A stretch of 64,000 bases of DNA. Source: Pleurostoma richardsiae (lineage: Eukaryota; Ascomycota; Sordariomycetes; Calosphaeriales; Pleurostomataceae). The position numbers and the translations under genes were made by a program. The stretch covers positions 124,001 through 188,000 of the forward strand of contig JANBVO010000007.1 of the NCBI GenBank assembly GCA_030052745.1, in the 5' to 3' direction. Below are positions 1 to 11,559 of the stretch, piece by piece. The notes under the pieces are model-generated. The model saw nothing but the letters and a program-made list of their open reading frames with translations, had not been told where the DNA came from and made no database searches. Each line of letters opens with the position of its first letter. Positions within the stretch are counted from its first letter, which is position 1.

Positions 1-606
1 ACAATACAGCAAGTTCCGTTGTTGACCGGCTCCTTACTTCGCTTACTCTAACCGCTCCGGATCGCCTCGACAACATCCTGAGCCAATACTCACCCGCTTA
101 GTAGTACATGCTAACGCTATATACATCACGTTTCTAAACATTTCGGTTCGACTGGATGATCTCGGTGTTAGTGCATTGACCATTCGCGTATCCAAGAACA
201 TGGCGCCACACTTGCAGTCACCGCTGGTGTGGTCGTGGACGATGTAGTTGCCTTTCCCAATGCGAGAACCTAATGGCTGCGCCGGTGATGTTGAAGCAGC
301 TGGACTTCAGCGGATTGTTGTGGGCCACGAGGTTGGCGGCGCCGCGCGGGGCGCTGGAAGCCAGGCTGATGACGAGGAGGAGCAAGTAGAAGAACATGGT
401 CGCCTCTGGGAGCTGTAGGTCAGCAACAGGTCGACCAGTATGTTGAAGCCAGAAGTTGGGGGCCTGATGGGTGAATGGAAGCCATCAATAGTTTTAGGTA
501 CGTTCAAATGACGGAGACGCGACCTTGTAGGAGTAACAAACAAGCACAATGACGTCCCAACTCCAGCGGCCCTCAGCATGTAAAGGGGGCTCAGCAAGCG
601 TGCAGC
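1..606. other. Gene-free left edge
   Basis: No reading frame here has a recognisable domain or plausible splice structure. The short frame at 307-597 on the minus strand has biased Arg/Ser/Pro composition and resembles no family I know. The stretch is probably the downstream flank of the gene that ends at 607 plus the flank of a gene to the left of the window. Confidence 0.5.
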
Positions 607-3108
607 TTACATGGGCATCTCGATCTTAGACCGAGCCATCCCGATGCAGAACATGCAGAAAGCTAGCAGGTACCCTGCAATAGCGAAGCCTCCCTGGACG
701 TCACCCTTGCGCACGGACCAGGTCACGGCCGTGCAAAGACAGATGCAGAAGCCGAGGCATCCGTATGCGAATATCATGAACCAGTCCGCACCCTCGACGA
801 ACTGGATCCCCCAGCCCACTGAGCTGCCCTTCCTAGGACACGCCTCTAGGCGCGATCGCAGCTTCTTTGGGAATCTCCTGTAGAGGACGGGGAGAACATC
901 GGCGTGGGTGGGGTGCTCGAAAAGATGCATAAGAAGGTTGGGGCCTATCGGCGGAATGGTCTCTGCTGGTCTCGGCTCATAAGCATACTCCGTCCGCGAA
1001 TGATCCTCTGGTGGGATGGATGGACACATCTGGATGTCTGCAAGTTTACTTCGATACATTTCAAACTTCCTAGTGTCAGCGAGCACCCTTATGTGGTAGC
1101 TATGGGTGGTAAGTCTGCTGCACCTTGACAAAGTGTATGGCTCGTACTTTTCGTAAGCTCTTCCACGCACCCATCGGTCTGCGGTGTACCTTGTAGGCAC
1201 GCTGTAGAAGGCGGAAGAACTCTTGGTCGGAGTTGATGGTGCATATCTCGGCCTGGTGGACCTTGATACCCCATTGTAAAAAGGGAACGCAGAGTAGCAC
1301 GAAGTTGTGATTGGCTTGGCCGGGCTCTGGTGAAGAGATGCAAGTGCCGAGCTCGATCGCATCACTTGGATTAGGGCAATGCTGCGGGAGACCTGGCGTT
1401 CGCCCATACAGGACGAACCTGTGGCAAAGCGAGAGAGCGGCAGAGAACGAATCTCTCCAACCTCCTCGAGGGCCCTGATTGTCCCGTGTCCCGGCGGGTT
1501 CGGCCGGTACGTTGACATCATCGTAGCCTTTTAGAAGGTTCTCAAGACGAATCAGAGCTCCTGGATGAAGTTCGATAAAGTCATCAAACAGTTGCTGTCC
1601 GCATCGCTGCCGGATTTCAGCGCAGTCCTAGAATCAGACTGGAGCTGACACTGCGCACTTACACACTTCCAGTGTATTCGCCTTCTGCCTTCTTCAACAC
1701 CCGGCTGATCAAAACGTGCGACCACATTGTTGAAATAGAGCTGAACATGATAGACAGCTCTCTGAAAAATGCTTTCTCGTCGGCCGAGCGCAACATAACA
1801 GGAGAGGTTCTGGCGGAGGGATAGCATCGGACCTGTGCTAAATAGGAACTCCCTGGCGATATTGTAGTCAAACGAGGTCTCCTCTCCTTCAGCACTTCTT
1901 TCGCTCTCTTCATGTCTTAAGTTTTGCTGCAACACAAGTGGCTCTTCAATCCCCTGTCCGGCGAGGCCATGAGCGTCTAGGGCTCGTTGTGTGATCTCGC
2001 GTAACCTTCTGTTGACGAGACGGCTCACTCTGTGCTCAACGGGTATGACAGAGCCTTTTCGAGGAGCGGTCGGGTGCATCTGCTCGGCCAAGACGAGCAA
2101 ATCTCCCGCATATTGCCGCAGGAGCCGCTCAATAATGTGTCGGGCCTCCTTGGTCGAAAGTGATACCGAGTTGATCTGCGGCCATAGGGAGCGAAGGTCC
2201 TTGTCACAGTACAGCAACTGCTGAATGATCATATCCGTCACATCCTTTTGCTTCATCGCCACAGAACACTCTTCCTCGCTGTATGACATCTGGTCTGTTG
2301 ATCTTAGGTCATCTAACAAGGTTAGACTATCTAGGGAGTGCGGGCGGTGGATGTAATTTGCATTCTTCTTTGGAAGGTCATTGAGTGACGCATGCGCGGA
2401 CCATGGATCCGCGAGGTCCCTGTGCTTCATCGCCGCGGAGCACTCTTCCTCGCTGTCTGATGTCTGGTCTGTCAGCCTTAGAGCATCTTGCAAGCTTAGA
2501 TCATCTATGGAGTGCTCGTAGTTGATGTTGTCTGAATTCTTTGAAAAGTCACGTAACGCATGAGCGGACCATGGATCGGCGAGCTCATCACTCAAGTAGC
2601 TCGAGAGTTGATCTTGAGCATGCCTTTCTGTTTGACTACGGCTACTCTCGCCCATATGAGCTTCGAGGTCCTCCAGGCGTCCATTCGTGAGGTCAATATG
2701 GTGCGGTGCTGGCTCTGGAGTATCCATGTGTGCCTCGCAGGACACCCCAACGAGAACTGTCCTCCGTTGAACAGCATGTCCTGGGAGGCCATAAGAGGCA
2801 CACTTGTTGATGGGATGCTGATAATACCGGCATCGGCACACAGTGTACAGCTCGTCTAGCTGGTAGCACATCAGGAGTTTAATGACAGGACGAGGAAAGG
2901 ACAGCCTGAAGCTATGCGATGGGGACTGCAGGGTATCAGCAGAGGCTGAAGGTTGACGGTTGGCGGGAGGACTAGTGAAATATCTCACAAAAGGGTCAGT
3001 GGATGATGATCCGACGTTCTGTGCCACCTCTGGCGGCTGTGCGTGCTGCCTATGTGCCATATCCTGCCAATCCCATTGGCTGCAGACCTGCTGCAGACTC
3101 CAAGCCAT
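607..3108 (-). CDS. Conserved ascomycete protein of unknown function with C-terminal membrane domain
   Basis: Spliced model: exons 3108-1663, 1606-1124 and 1065-607, giving 795 aa. Intron 1 (1607-1662) joins HWKC to RCGQQLFDDFIEL; intron 2 (1066-1123) joins HFVK to FEMYRSKLADI. Both joins restore a frame that matches a family found repeatedly in Pezizomycotina genomes, usually named only hypothetical protein. Visible parts: a Cys/His-rich segment near residues 80-125 (pattern CxCxYYxHxxxxC...GH...VGVSC) that could bind zinc; a low-complexity acidic middle with two similar units (DLADPWSAHA); the W-K-C-x-C block; an INSDQEFF block; and a C-terminal block GSSVGWGIQFVEGADW followed by two hydrophobic helices, so the C-terminus is probably membrane-inserted. 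The start at 3108 (MAWSLQQVC) was preferred over ATGs further upstream in the same frame up to 3297, because the extra residues are uncharacteristic. I do not know the function; the recurrence of the family suggests an accessory role. Confidence 0.75.
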
Positions 3109-3428
3109 ATTCAGGAGCAAGGCTGCGGGCTTTGCGCAGCAGGCGGGGAATGGGGGCGACATATCCCCTGCGCCAGACCATCCATGAAAATAGGCACATT
3201 GCAATGTATGTCGCGCATCAGCAACTAAGCTGAGACAGAGCACAGCACCAACAAAAGGAGGAAAACGATGCTCAGCCGCCAGTGCGCAACAGGACACGGC
3301 GAGGAAGTATATTTTCCGCAGAATGGGTTTGAGCTTCCAGTCAGCACAATACGAACATCTAGGACCGTTTTACCTTCCCGCAAACTCCAGACTCCGCCCA
3401 TGCAAGCGAAAGCATTCACTATCCGCGC

Positions 3429-4671
3429 TTACTCCTCCATAGCAGCCTTGGCAGCCTTCTTCTGCTGCTTGAGCTTGGCCTTGCGCTCGGCGATCTCACG
3501 GTCGAGCCTGTCGTCGTTGCTCTCCGGCAGAACCTCCTTCTCCTTCTTCGCCTTCTTTGCCTTCTTCGGCTTGGGCTCCTCCTCCGCAGCCTCATAGCCC
3601 CCCTCCAGGGACTTGCGCTTCTTGCCGATGTTGGCCTTCTCCTTCTTTGCCTCCTTCTTCGCCTCGATGGCCTTGGCTTGCTCCGACCCGTCGGCAACCA
3701 CATCCGTGTCAGCCTCCAGCCACAACTCTTCCGTCTGGAAAATCGGTAGTGCCGCAGTCTCGGGGCCCTTGATGTATATGCTTCGGACGTTGCTCTCTTT
3801 GTGGGGGATGAATTTTGCGACCAAAACTTCAGCTACCTTCTGGGCGTTCGCGGCCAGCTGCTCGGCCTTCATGCCTGCGTAGCCGATCTTGACGGAGGTG
3901 TTCGTCGAGGGCGTCAGGTGCACGAAGGCTGATCCGATCGCCTTCTCGATCTCGGCTGCCACCTCGGCGGGAGCCTTAGCGTTGACCTCGTCCTTCTTGC
4001 CCTTCTCGCGCTTCACCCGCTTTCCGTCGACCTTCGCCCTCTCAGGCGCCAGGGCCACGGGAACGGGCCGCTTGGTCGTGTTCTTGTAGAAGCTCTTGCC
4101 GAGGGCCTTTGGCAGCCGGTTGATGATGCGGTCATCGCCGAGGAAGATGTCGTGCTCGGCGTGGAGCTTGCGCTGCGCCTCGTAGCTCTTGAACTTGGCC
4201 CTGAGGTGCTCGAGGTCGACAACCCGAGTGATGCGCTTGCGGAGCTCCTCGGGGAACTGCGATGATGCGATGAGGTTCTTATATGCGCGTTGGGGAGAAG
4301 CGGAAATGAGACATATCGTGATCTCGGGATCGGTGTTCAGCGGGTAGGGCAGGGGGATCTTGCCGGGCTTCAGTTTCGGTGACTCGTTGATGTGGCGTTT
4401 CGTGGTGAGAGTCAGGTACACTGGGGTCTCGGTGCCTGGGAGATGCTCCTCATCTTCAGGATCCTCGAGCAGGTTCTTCTTTGTCGCCTTGGTAGCCTTC
4501 TCCTTGGAGGCCTTCTTGATGTGTGCCAGAAGCGCCTTGGAGGCTTTCAACGTCTGCTGTCCAGTAAGTGACGAGCGGCAGATTGGTCGGGGATTGAGCT
4601 CATACCTGGTCGGGACTGACAGAGAATGACGACGAATCTCCTTTGCGGAGAAGGGTCTTGGAGTCGGCCAT
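3429..4671 (-). CDS. Ribosomal L1-domain ribosome-biogenesis protein (Utp30/Cic1-like)
   Basis: Two exons, 4671-4606 and 4556-3429, encode 397 aa. The 49-nt intron starts GTATGA and joins MADSKTLLRKG...SPDQ to QTLKASKALLAHIKKASKEK. The body has the L1 fold layout: an N-terminal helix, a strand region with VYLTLTTKRHI, the central insertion with FLGDDRIINRLPKALGK and KRPVPV, and a return segment with AFVHLTPSTNTSVKIGYAGM and NVRSIYIKGPETAALPIF. The last 90 residues are a Lys/Glu-rich coiled tail with nuclear-localisation-like KKAKKAKKEK runs. Family members (yeast Cic1/Nsa3 and Utp30, human RSL1D1) act in nucleolar pre-ribosome maturation and do not sit in the mature ribosome. Which of the two yeast paralogues is the orthologue cannot be settled by eye. 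The upstream RRPE-like site fits a ribosome-biogenesis regulon. Confidence 0.88.
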
Positions 4672-4769
4672 AGCTGTGCTGGTTGTCTTGTCTTCAACGG
4701 TGGGTGTGGGGTGTGCAGAGACCGTGAAACCTCCCCTGTTTCCTTCAGATTTTCAATGGCTCTTTTTCC

Positions 4770-4861
4770 AAAAATTTCCTCGGACCGGAAAAACATCATC
4801 GATAAGATAAGGGGGTTGTAGTTATCTCTTATCTTATCAATAACGCCCTATCGATGATAAG
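4770..4861. promoter_or_regulatory. RRPE-like element and GATA inverted repeat upstream of the L1-domain gene
   Basis: AAAAATTT lies at 4770-4777, about 100 bp upstream of the ATG at 4671, and matches the rRNA-processing element known from yeast ribosome-biogenesis promoters. Next to it is a perfect 11-nt inverted repeat, GATAAGATAAG at 4801-4811 and CTTATCTTATC at 4828-4838, with a 16-nt spacer, and then another GATGATAAG at 4853-4861. These are consensus sites for fungal GATA factors (AreA/SreA-type). The sites are seen directly; their use is inference. Confidence 0.5.
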
Positions 4862-5555
4862 CACGAGACGCTATTGTGGCTAGTCGAGGACTACAAAGGA
4901 ATTTCATACTCGTCCCATGGGGTATGAGATCCCGTTTGTCTGCATTCAGGCTTCTGCGACACGTCGAAGGAAGATCCTTTGACATCTCTGACTTTAGATG
5001 AGGCATCAAGGATCGCGTGGCAGTCCCGTTGTCATCGCACACTTGTTATCGATGTAGATACCTCAGACAAGGTGGGCAGAACAGTGTACACCGTCCCTTA
5101 AAGCATCTATGAGATCATCCCTACCTTTTCTGCAGCTTCAGCACATCTTGATCTGTGGGAACAGTTTACAAGATAGATACTCGAGGACAATGGGCACATT
5201 CTCTCGCCGAGATGTTTCCCCAGCCCTCACGATGCCGACGCCGAGACGAATAATCCCATCTTCGGCCAGGCCTTCATTCCCCTCTCCCTGCTATGAGCAA
5301 TACGCTTCTTTGCGATCCTCCACCCAGCCACGCGACATCTGCCCAGTCCGGTGGCCTCCCTTGACATCTTTCCTGCCAATACGGCGTCGTTGACCCTTAT
5401 CGTTCATCTTGAACGCCATCGCGCTCAGTACTAGCCTTGCTATGGCGGATACGAGTGTACCCGCTTCCTCTTGCCCATGGACTGGCTCGCCGAAGGCACC
5501 GAGGCTCTCCGAAAGCGCATCGTGACCGCCGCTTCTGGCCAGGCTGTCTGCCAAC

Positions 5556-6180
5556 GTGTCGGTCCTGGATCCTCGCTACGGCGGCGAGATATGCATCAAC
5601 CCCAGCGGCCCCGGCGGTCCGGATCTCAGCCTAGTCAAAAGACTAGAGGTGGCGGCGTGCGTCCATGGTGCTAGCGGAAAGGTGTTCGATATCGTGGCCC
5701 TTCGACCCGCGCGGCATCGGCTACACATCAGACCGCGTGAGTCGCTTCCCGGACATGGCATCCCAGGCGCGGTGGCACGAGACGCATGACATGCATGGGG
5801 TGTGGAGTCCGAGACGGGGGTTACTGTGGGCGACGACGCACGCGCTTAGGGGAGGCGTGCGATCCCGGTGGCTCGCAGGAAGACGCCGAGGTCATCAAGT
5901 CTGACGTCTCGACGCCGAGCGTGGTGCGGGACTGAGTGGAGATCATCGAGATGGCGAGCTCGCTCGGAAAAAGGACGACTAGGGATACTTTGCGTGCCCG
6001 TGCGCGCGGCCCGCCTGATACAGAGCAGTTGGGCGGATTTGAGAAGTCGAAATTGCCGAGGACGAACGCTCCTGATCACTGCAATCCCAAGGCGCCGAGC
6101 ACCTGTATGTCCGAGGCATTTAAGAGGTACTTCCAGACAGGCGAGAAGGACGACGTCGAATGCAGGGTGGGCTGGAATAT
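5556..6180 (+). pseudogene. Decayed alpha/beta hydrolase, tripeptidyl-aminopeptidase (TAP) type
   Basis: Fragments of one protein family lie in the correct order but in different frames. RYGGEICINPSGPGG (about 5570-5615) is the oxyanion-loop region. FDIVA then FDPRGIGYTSDRVSRFP (about 5685-5760) follows across a frameshift. DVSTPSVVRD followed by a TGA and VEIIEM lies near 5905-5952. AEHLYVRGI (6093-6120) and FKRYFQTGEKDDVECRVGW (about 6118-6175) correspond to the C-terminal TAP domain. The segment holding the nucleophile serine (GxSYG) was not found, so there is probably an internal deletion as well. No continuous frame can be built even with introns. In life these proteins are secreted or cytosolic serine hydrolases that release N-terminal peptides. 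The left limit is uncertain; frames back to about 5440 may belong to it. Confidence 0.75.
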
Positions 6181-6289
6181 TCTCGCCGTCGGAGGCAGGG
6201 GGCGCCCACTGCTCTGGTTTAATATGGTGTTGAAAGGCGGCGCTGCGAGAGCTCGCGGGAGGGTTGAGGAAGCCCGGCTATCTGATCGG

Positions 6290-7683
6290 GGGTAGAAAAA
6301 GGGTCTGGGGTGGCCTTGCTATGGGAAGGGCTCGAACAGATGACTGTTTACTGCGTCTTCTCAGATGGTAAAGTGAAGGGAGTAAACAAGTCGTTGCACT
6401 TACCACTGCGCCATGTGCCAAAACCACCAGTACGTACCGCACACCACCTCGCGTGTCACTCCTATCGTCGCGATGTCCCACTCCTATCCTCACAGTCATC
6501 GCCAGATGCCCATCCCTACCGCCAGCAGCGCAATACAGGCTTCGATGCGGCACAATAAAAGAAAGCAGGCATTCCCGGGAGAACAGCGGTTTGGATAGAG
6601 GCTTAGGAAAAAAAGGGCAAAAAGAACGGCCTGGCCTTGAGCGCGTCGGAAAAGTCCCATTTTTTCCTCATGGGAGGCCATTTCGCCGACGTGCACACGC
6701 CTCTGCGCGCTGTCACGTCTCCATGGCACTGCGTGGTTCTTATGGTCCTGCCCCGATGTTGGGACTTTTGGTCCCTAATTGACCCTATAAGGGGAGGTCG
6801 AAGACGGGATGACGGAAAAAGGGGGGCGGAGCGGGCGGCGACGACGGTGAGGGCAGCAGCAGCAGCAGCAGCCTGATGTCTTCCGGGGGGCGACGACTCT
6901 GCAACACAGAACACACGCACAAGACGAGCAAGCATCAAGATGACGATTACTCTTGGTACATATAAGAGAGTGAATTCGAAAGATTTTGGAAAGAAAAAAA
7001 GACACATGAAGCTTAGAAAGGGAAGAATTAGGAGGAAATAGCGCCGTCCAGGGAGTCAGTCATTTGCATCCTTGCACCACCTCGAAAGGACCAACGGGTA
7101 GAGGACCTAAGTAAATGCTAGCTATTCGACCGTCCGGCTTCAGATTGTTTGTTACCTACTGATCATCTAACATTGGTTTATACATGCCACCCCGTCTTGG
7201 GCGAAGACGGGACGTTGTGTTAGGAAGGATCTTCACCTGCTGTCGAGGCATCTATTTTCTCGAGGGTACGAGATTGAGGACATAGCAACAATGCGTCCTT
7301 TCTCATTCTCCTACAGCAGGATTCTAGAAATGTACAGAATCCCGCCCGGCTCCTAATCTTCTCAACTTGGGCTCTTCAGGACGAGTGCCTGCCTGACATG
7401 CCAGACTGACAGAAGGAAAAGGCATGCCAAACAGCATGAGCCACCCAAATAAACTCCCCAAGCTATGCAGCAGTGATGACAGAATACATGGTATCGGGGT
7501 TGAACCGCAGGGGAATATGAACATGGAAAAAGAGGCTGTGAGACCTGGTACGAAACCCTTCTATTCGTCATTGATACCCACTCTTGCAGCATGAGTCGGC
7601 ATGTTCTGCTCGTTGCTGGCATAAGACATCGTCAGGTCGGATCGACAGACAGGAAAAAACAAAGCGATCGGTGACTCGCCCAG
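6290..7683. other. Gene-free spacer with a GCA-repeat tract
   Basis: There is no coding frame I can support between the hydrolase relic and the end of the FHA gene. A short (GCA)n tract of about six units lies at 6853-6872. The part near 7100-7683 is the 3' flank of the FHA gene. Upstream of 6610 the sequence shows only overlapping short frames without family resemblance. Confidence 0.5.
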
Positions 7684-9436
7684 CTATGGTGTCCTTGGGC
7701 GCTTCCAGTAGTATTGCTGTGGTGTTTTGTCAGTCCCCGTTGGTTCTTTTCTCCCCATCGATCTGGAGGATGTGGATAGTACTCACCACGTGGTGCTTCC
7801 TGCAGTTCCTCAGGCTCGGCTTCCGCAGGTCGTTCACGACCGCCGCCCTCCGGTGCTCGTCGTCATCCTTCTCTGGGACGTAGTAGTACTCGCTCTCAAG
7901 CGGCTTCCCCGCCGCGTCCTTGCCCTGCCGCTCGATGACGCCTACGCACGGCGCAGACTCAATAATGTGCCGCAGCGCCACCTTGGACAGGCCCTTGCGC
8001 TCCTCTGTCGGCAGGTTCGACATGATGGTCGTAAGTGGATTGGACGACAGCCGCGAGAACGCCAATTGGTTGATGACATGGTTTGTGATGGTCGGAACGT
8101 TGACGCCGCCTAGATCCACTTCTTCCTGCTCCACGGGAGCTACGCGTGGGCTGCCCTGCACGGGCGTGGCGGACTTGGACTTGGACACCTGGCGGGCTTG
8201 CGCGGCAGCAGAGAGGGCCCTGGACGCGGCGCCTAGGCCGGAGCTCATCCTCCTCGGGCTGCTGTTACCAACAGGGGTCTGCACGGGCGCCTTGGGACTC
8301 TGTGTCGTGAATGACGCGAGGCGGTTGTTCAGATTCGCGCCGAAGGGGCCAAAGGAGTGGATGATGGGATCATTCTCTTCGTTTGGATCGTTCTCGTCGT
8401 CGGAGATCGGGTCGCTCAGCTCGCTCGAGAAGCTACTGGCCGCAATGGTCGCAAAGCTTGCCTCCGCCTGGTCAGTCGTGTGCCGCGGCAGCTCCTGTTC
8501 GTCAGCGCTGGCATCCTCGTAGATTTGTACGGCGGGTTCTTCGTCCTCCTGCTCGCCGCCGCCGCCTGGCATCAGAATCTGTAGGGCATTGCTACTGCCG
8601 ACGCTGGAAGACGTTCCCGCTGGTGTCGGTGACACCGGGGACTCAATACGTGTAGACCGCCGCAGTGGGCTTGACTGCAAAACCCCTGATGCGTTATGTC
8701 TGGCCGGGCGGGGTGAGTCATCCCAAGACGAGTCTGACAGATTGGCGAGGCTCTCGGGGTCGCGCCGAGGCCAGCGGACGAGCACGCGCGCGTCCTGGAC
8801 ATCGAGCATGATGTCCTCATTCTCCGCCTTGCTCTCGAACACATCGCCCTTGCCGAGTTCGCACGTGCGGCCCTGGCAGTGGACCTTTAAGCCGTTCCAT
8901 CCCGTGCAGACAATCTCGATGCGGGCGGGTTGGGCGGACAGTGGGTTGTCGTCGGTACTGGCAGTTAGAGGCACATAGCGGGCGCGGACGTGGACGCGGC
9001 TGATGAGACGGTTGTTGGACAGCTGGTAGTCAGAAGAGGTGCCAGAGCGGCCCATGGTGAGGGTCTCGCCATTCTCGCTCAACTCGACGGACGGAACCGC
9101 GCCAAGAGGCACACGCTCCGGCGCTGCCGCACTCTGGACCTGAGGCAGCGGAGCTCTGCTGGGGCGGCCATGGAGGTCCCGTGGCGGCGAGGAAGAGAGG
9201 ATGCCGGTGCTTGAAGTCGGGACAGGCGTGGGGTATTTAAGGCGAGCAGAAGCGACGGAGCCGGACCGAGCCGGCCTCTTAGACGGTCGAGGCAGGGCCG
9301 GAGACGACGAGAGAGGCTCAAATGCCGGAAGAAGCGAAGGTGTAGCCTTCTTGTCTCCCGTTGGCGCCGGGGAAATTGTGTTGGTGAAGGCCGGCAGCAG
9401 AGGTTCGAGAACCTTGCTTCCGGGGGACGAGTCCAT
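7684..9436 (-). CDS. FHA-domain nuclear protein (Tos4/Plm2-like)
   Basis: Exons 9436-7787 and 7716-7684 give 560 aa. The 70-nt intron (GTGAGT...CACAG) joins RKPSLRNCRKHHV to a last exon of 33 nt, QYYWKRPRTP. The start at 9436 (MDSSPGSKV) is the first ATG after an Arg-rich, non-family-like extension in the same frame. A forkhead-associated domain spans about residues 115-225, with TMGRSGTSSDYQL, then SRVHVRARY, then NGLKVHCQGR; this fold binds phosphothreonine peptides. Low-complexity Ser/Pro and acidic segments follow. A conserved C-terminal helical block (ERKGLSKVALRHIIESAPCVGVI, then ESEYYYVPE) ends the protein. In yeast the FHA proteins Tos4 and Plm2 are G1/S-induced chromatin-associated factors; the parallel rests on architecture only. 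Confidence 0.85.
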
Positions 9437-11559
9437 ATTATTGCGGGCTGAATTGCATGGCAGGGGAGGAGGCACGTAGAGACACGCTTCGGAGACGACA
9501 AGGAGACTTTGCCCTAAGAGCCGAAACTCGAATTCTGTCTTGCTGCACGTAAAATCGCGTCGAAAATGCTGGATTTCCTCAGTATGCCTCAATTTCCTGG
9601 GTCGGGACCGGATCGCGTTGATCACGCCAGGGTCACATGTAAGTCGAAGACGAAAGAGAGCGTAATTGACCAACAGACAGCCACACCGGACAGCTGCCTC
9701 GACGCTGATACAAATAGCCTTCTTGATATCCGGGTCTCGTCAGAGGAGGCCAGGAATTGGGAAGAGTGCAGGAGCGGGGGGTGCCGAATCCTTTTAAAAG
9801 AGGGCCGCGGTTACATGACCGCGGCCGCGGATTTTCGCGGGCGTGTCTTGTCGTGCGGTGCGGTCTCAGAGACGCGATTCTGGGCGCGTTTTGGCGTTGC
9901 GGGCTGGGCTCGTGCCCAGTTGCGGCACCAGCTCCAGCGCCAATGCAGCCACGCCTTTCCAGGTTCTCGTTAGCGCTGCCATCATCGATCGGCCTGCACG
10001 TATTCTCTCACACCGCCCTGACACCGCCATGGGATTGGCATACGGCTTCCCTCCTGGATCGCAATCCTCTGATCCGCGATGCCGATGCGTCTCGAGTGCC
10101 TGAGCAGAGCTCTTCCTGTCTGTTCCTTGCTCAGTCTGGTCTCTCACTCTGCTCATAATCTGGTGCTCAGCCGCGCCATGCAGTCAATAAGGCGAACCGG
10201 TATACCGCGTTCTGCCAGCCTCCTCAAATTGCGTATCGAGTGCCTGGCCCCCACTGGAGCCATCAACCACGCAAGAAATGCAAGCAATTTAGCCGCCCTT
10301 GGATGGATTGCACCGGGGCCAGCCCAGCACAAGCCACCGCGTCTTCACCCTGATCGTCGACAAGGCTAGAGGCGCGTCCAGGTCCAAGTCCTAGCAGCAG
10401 TACGACAATCCGACGCATTCCTGCTCTCATCGAGTTTGATCTCAGTAAACCACCAAGCCAGGGTGTGGTAGGATGTCGTTATGCTCGAGTCGGGCTTCCA
10501 GCCTTAGGTGCACCGGCGAGCACTGTCCACGTCAATTGTCCGCAAGGCGTTTACCGCAGGCATTGCCTGGTGGCATGCCCATTTCTTGCACCCCCTACCC
10601 TTCTCTGCAGTGACTTCCTTCCCTTTGACCGTGACCGCAATGGTGGAAGACTTGTCACCGCCGGCTCGGACGTAGCTCACGAAGGCTGCCGACAGAGAGG
10701 CTGCGGACGCGATGCTATCCGTTCCAGCTGCTTCTCTCTGGGCAAGAACTCTATGCTCTAATCGGGTGACACCTGGCAGTGTGACCTGGCGGGTTAGCAC
10801 ACCTTCATGGGGCACTTTAAGAGCATTCAAGACGATTTTTTTTTTTTTTTTCTTTGGCATCGGTTGAAGGATTGCCAACTGCCTCGCCCGAGTAACTAGG
10901 CGAGCGCAGCACTCACGATAGCATGTATCAGCTGAAGACACTATCCAGAAGGCCAATAGACAGTCAATTAATATAGACCGACGGGCATCGCGACTTGATG
11001 TCTTTTGCCAGGGTGAATGACAGGGTCCCGCCGCGTCTAAGGGTGCTTGAGGGCTTGTCACCAACAGTCCCTCGTCTCGACGCCCGGCCTCGACGCTAGA
11101 GAACACGTCTACATGAAGCCTCGAGGACTCGAGGAGCTGCTTTCAGAGTCCAACTAGCCATCCTGCGAGCAAAATATAGCGGCTCTCTATGTCGCGATGC
11201 GCAGGGTGTCGCGTCGACGTCGGGGTTCCGGTTGGGCGCAGGAGGCCGAGCCGTGTCGAAGTCGGGGGCCGGTATCGTGACACGGGGGCAACAGTGGTGT
11301 TTTCATGAGCATCACCAGCTTCACACCTGCCAGTCTTGAGAGGTGCCTCTGCCTTAGCTAAGCGGAATGACGAGGCATGCTGTAAGCAAAGCAGGTACGT
11401 CCATGGAAGGGAAGGCGCCCTTCTCCCGTGCCTCGGTCACTCCTGCCACGCCAGAGAGAGGGAGAGAGACGAGATAGAGAGAGGCAATGGCGGCGCGAGT
11501 GATCGATGGATGATGCATCGCTCCTGCCTGCCTTGTGTTGCTGTTGACCTTTGACGAAT

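Noticed and set aside
6320-6420. Possible tRNA on the minus strand: TGGCGCAGTGGTAAGTGC looks like an A box and D arm, and TGTTCGAGCCC like a B box.
   Set aside because: The D arm pairs, but the T stem and acceptor stem do not form and the anticodon arm would need an odd intron. I treat it as chance or a remnant beyond recognition.
7920-8522. 200-codon frame on the plus strand.
   Set aside because: It is antisense to the FHA gene, a shadow of its biased codon use.
10504-11106. Open frame of 200 codons on the minus strand, covering the poly-T run as poly-Lys.
   Set aside because: The KKKKKK is translated homopolymer, and the rest has no domain or conservation cue.
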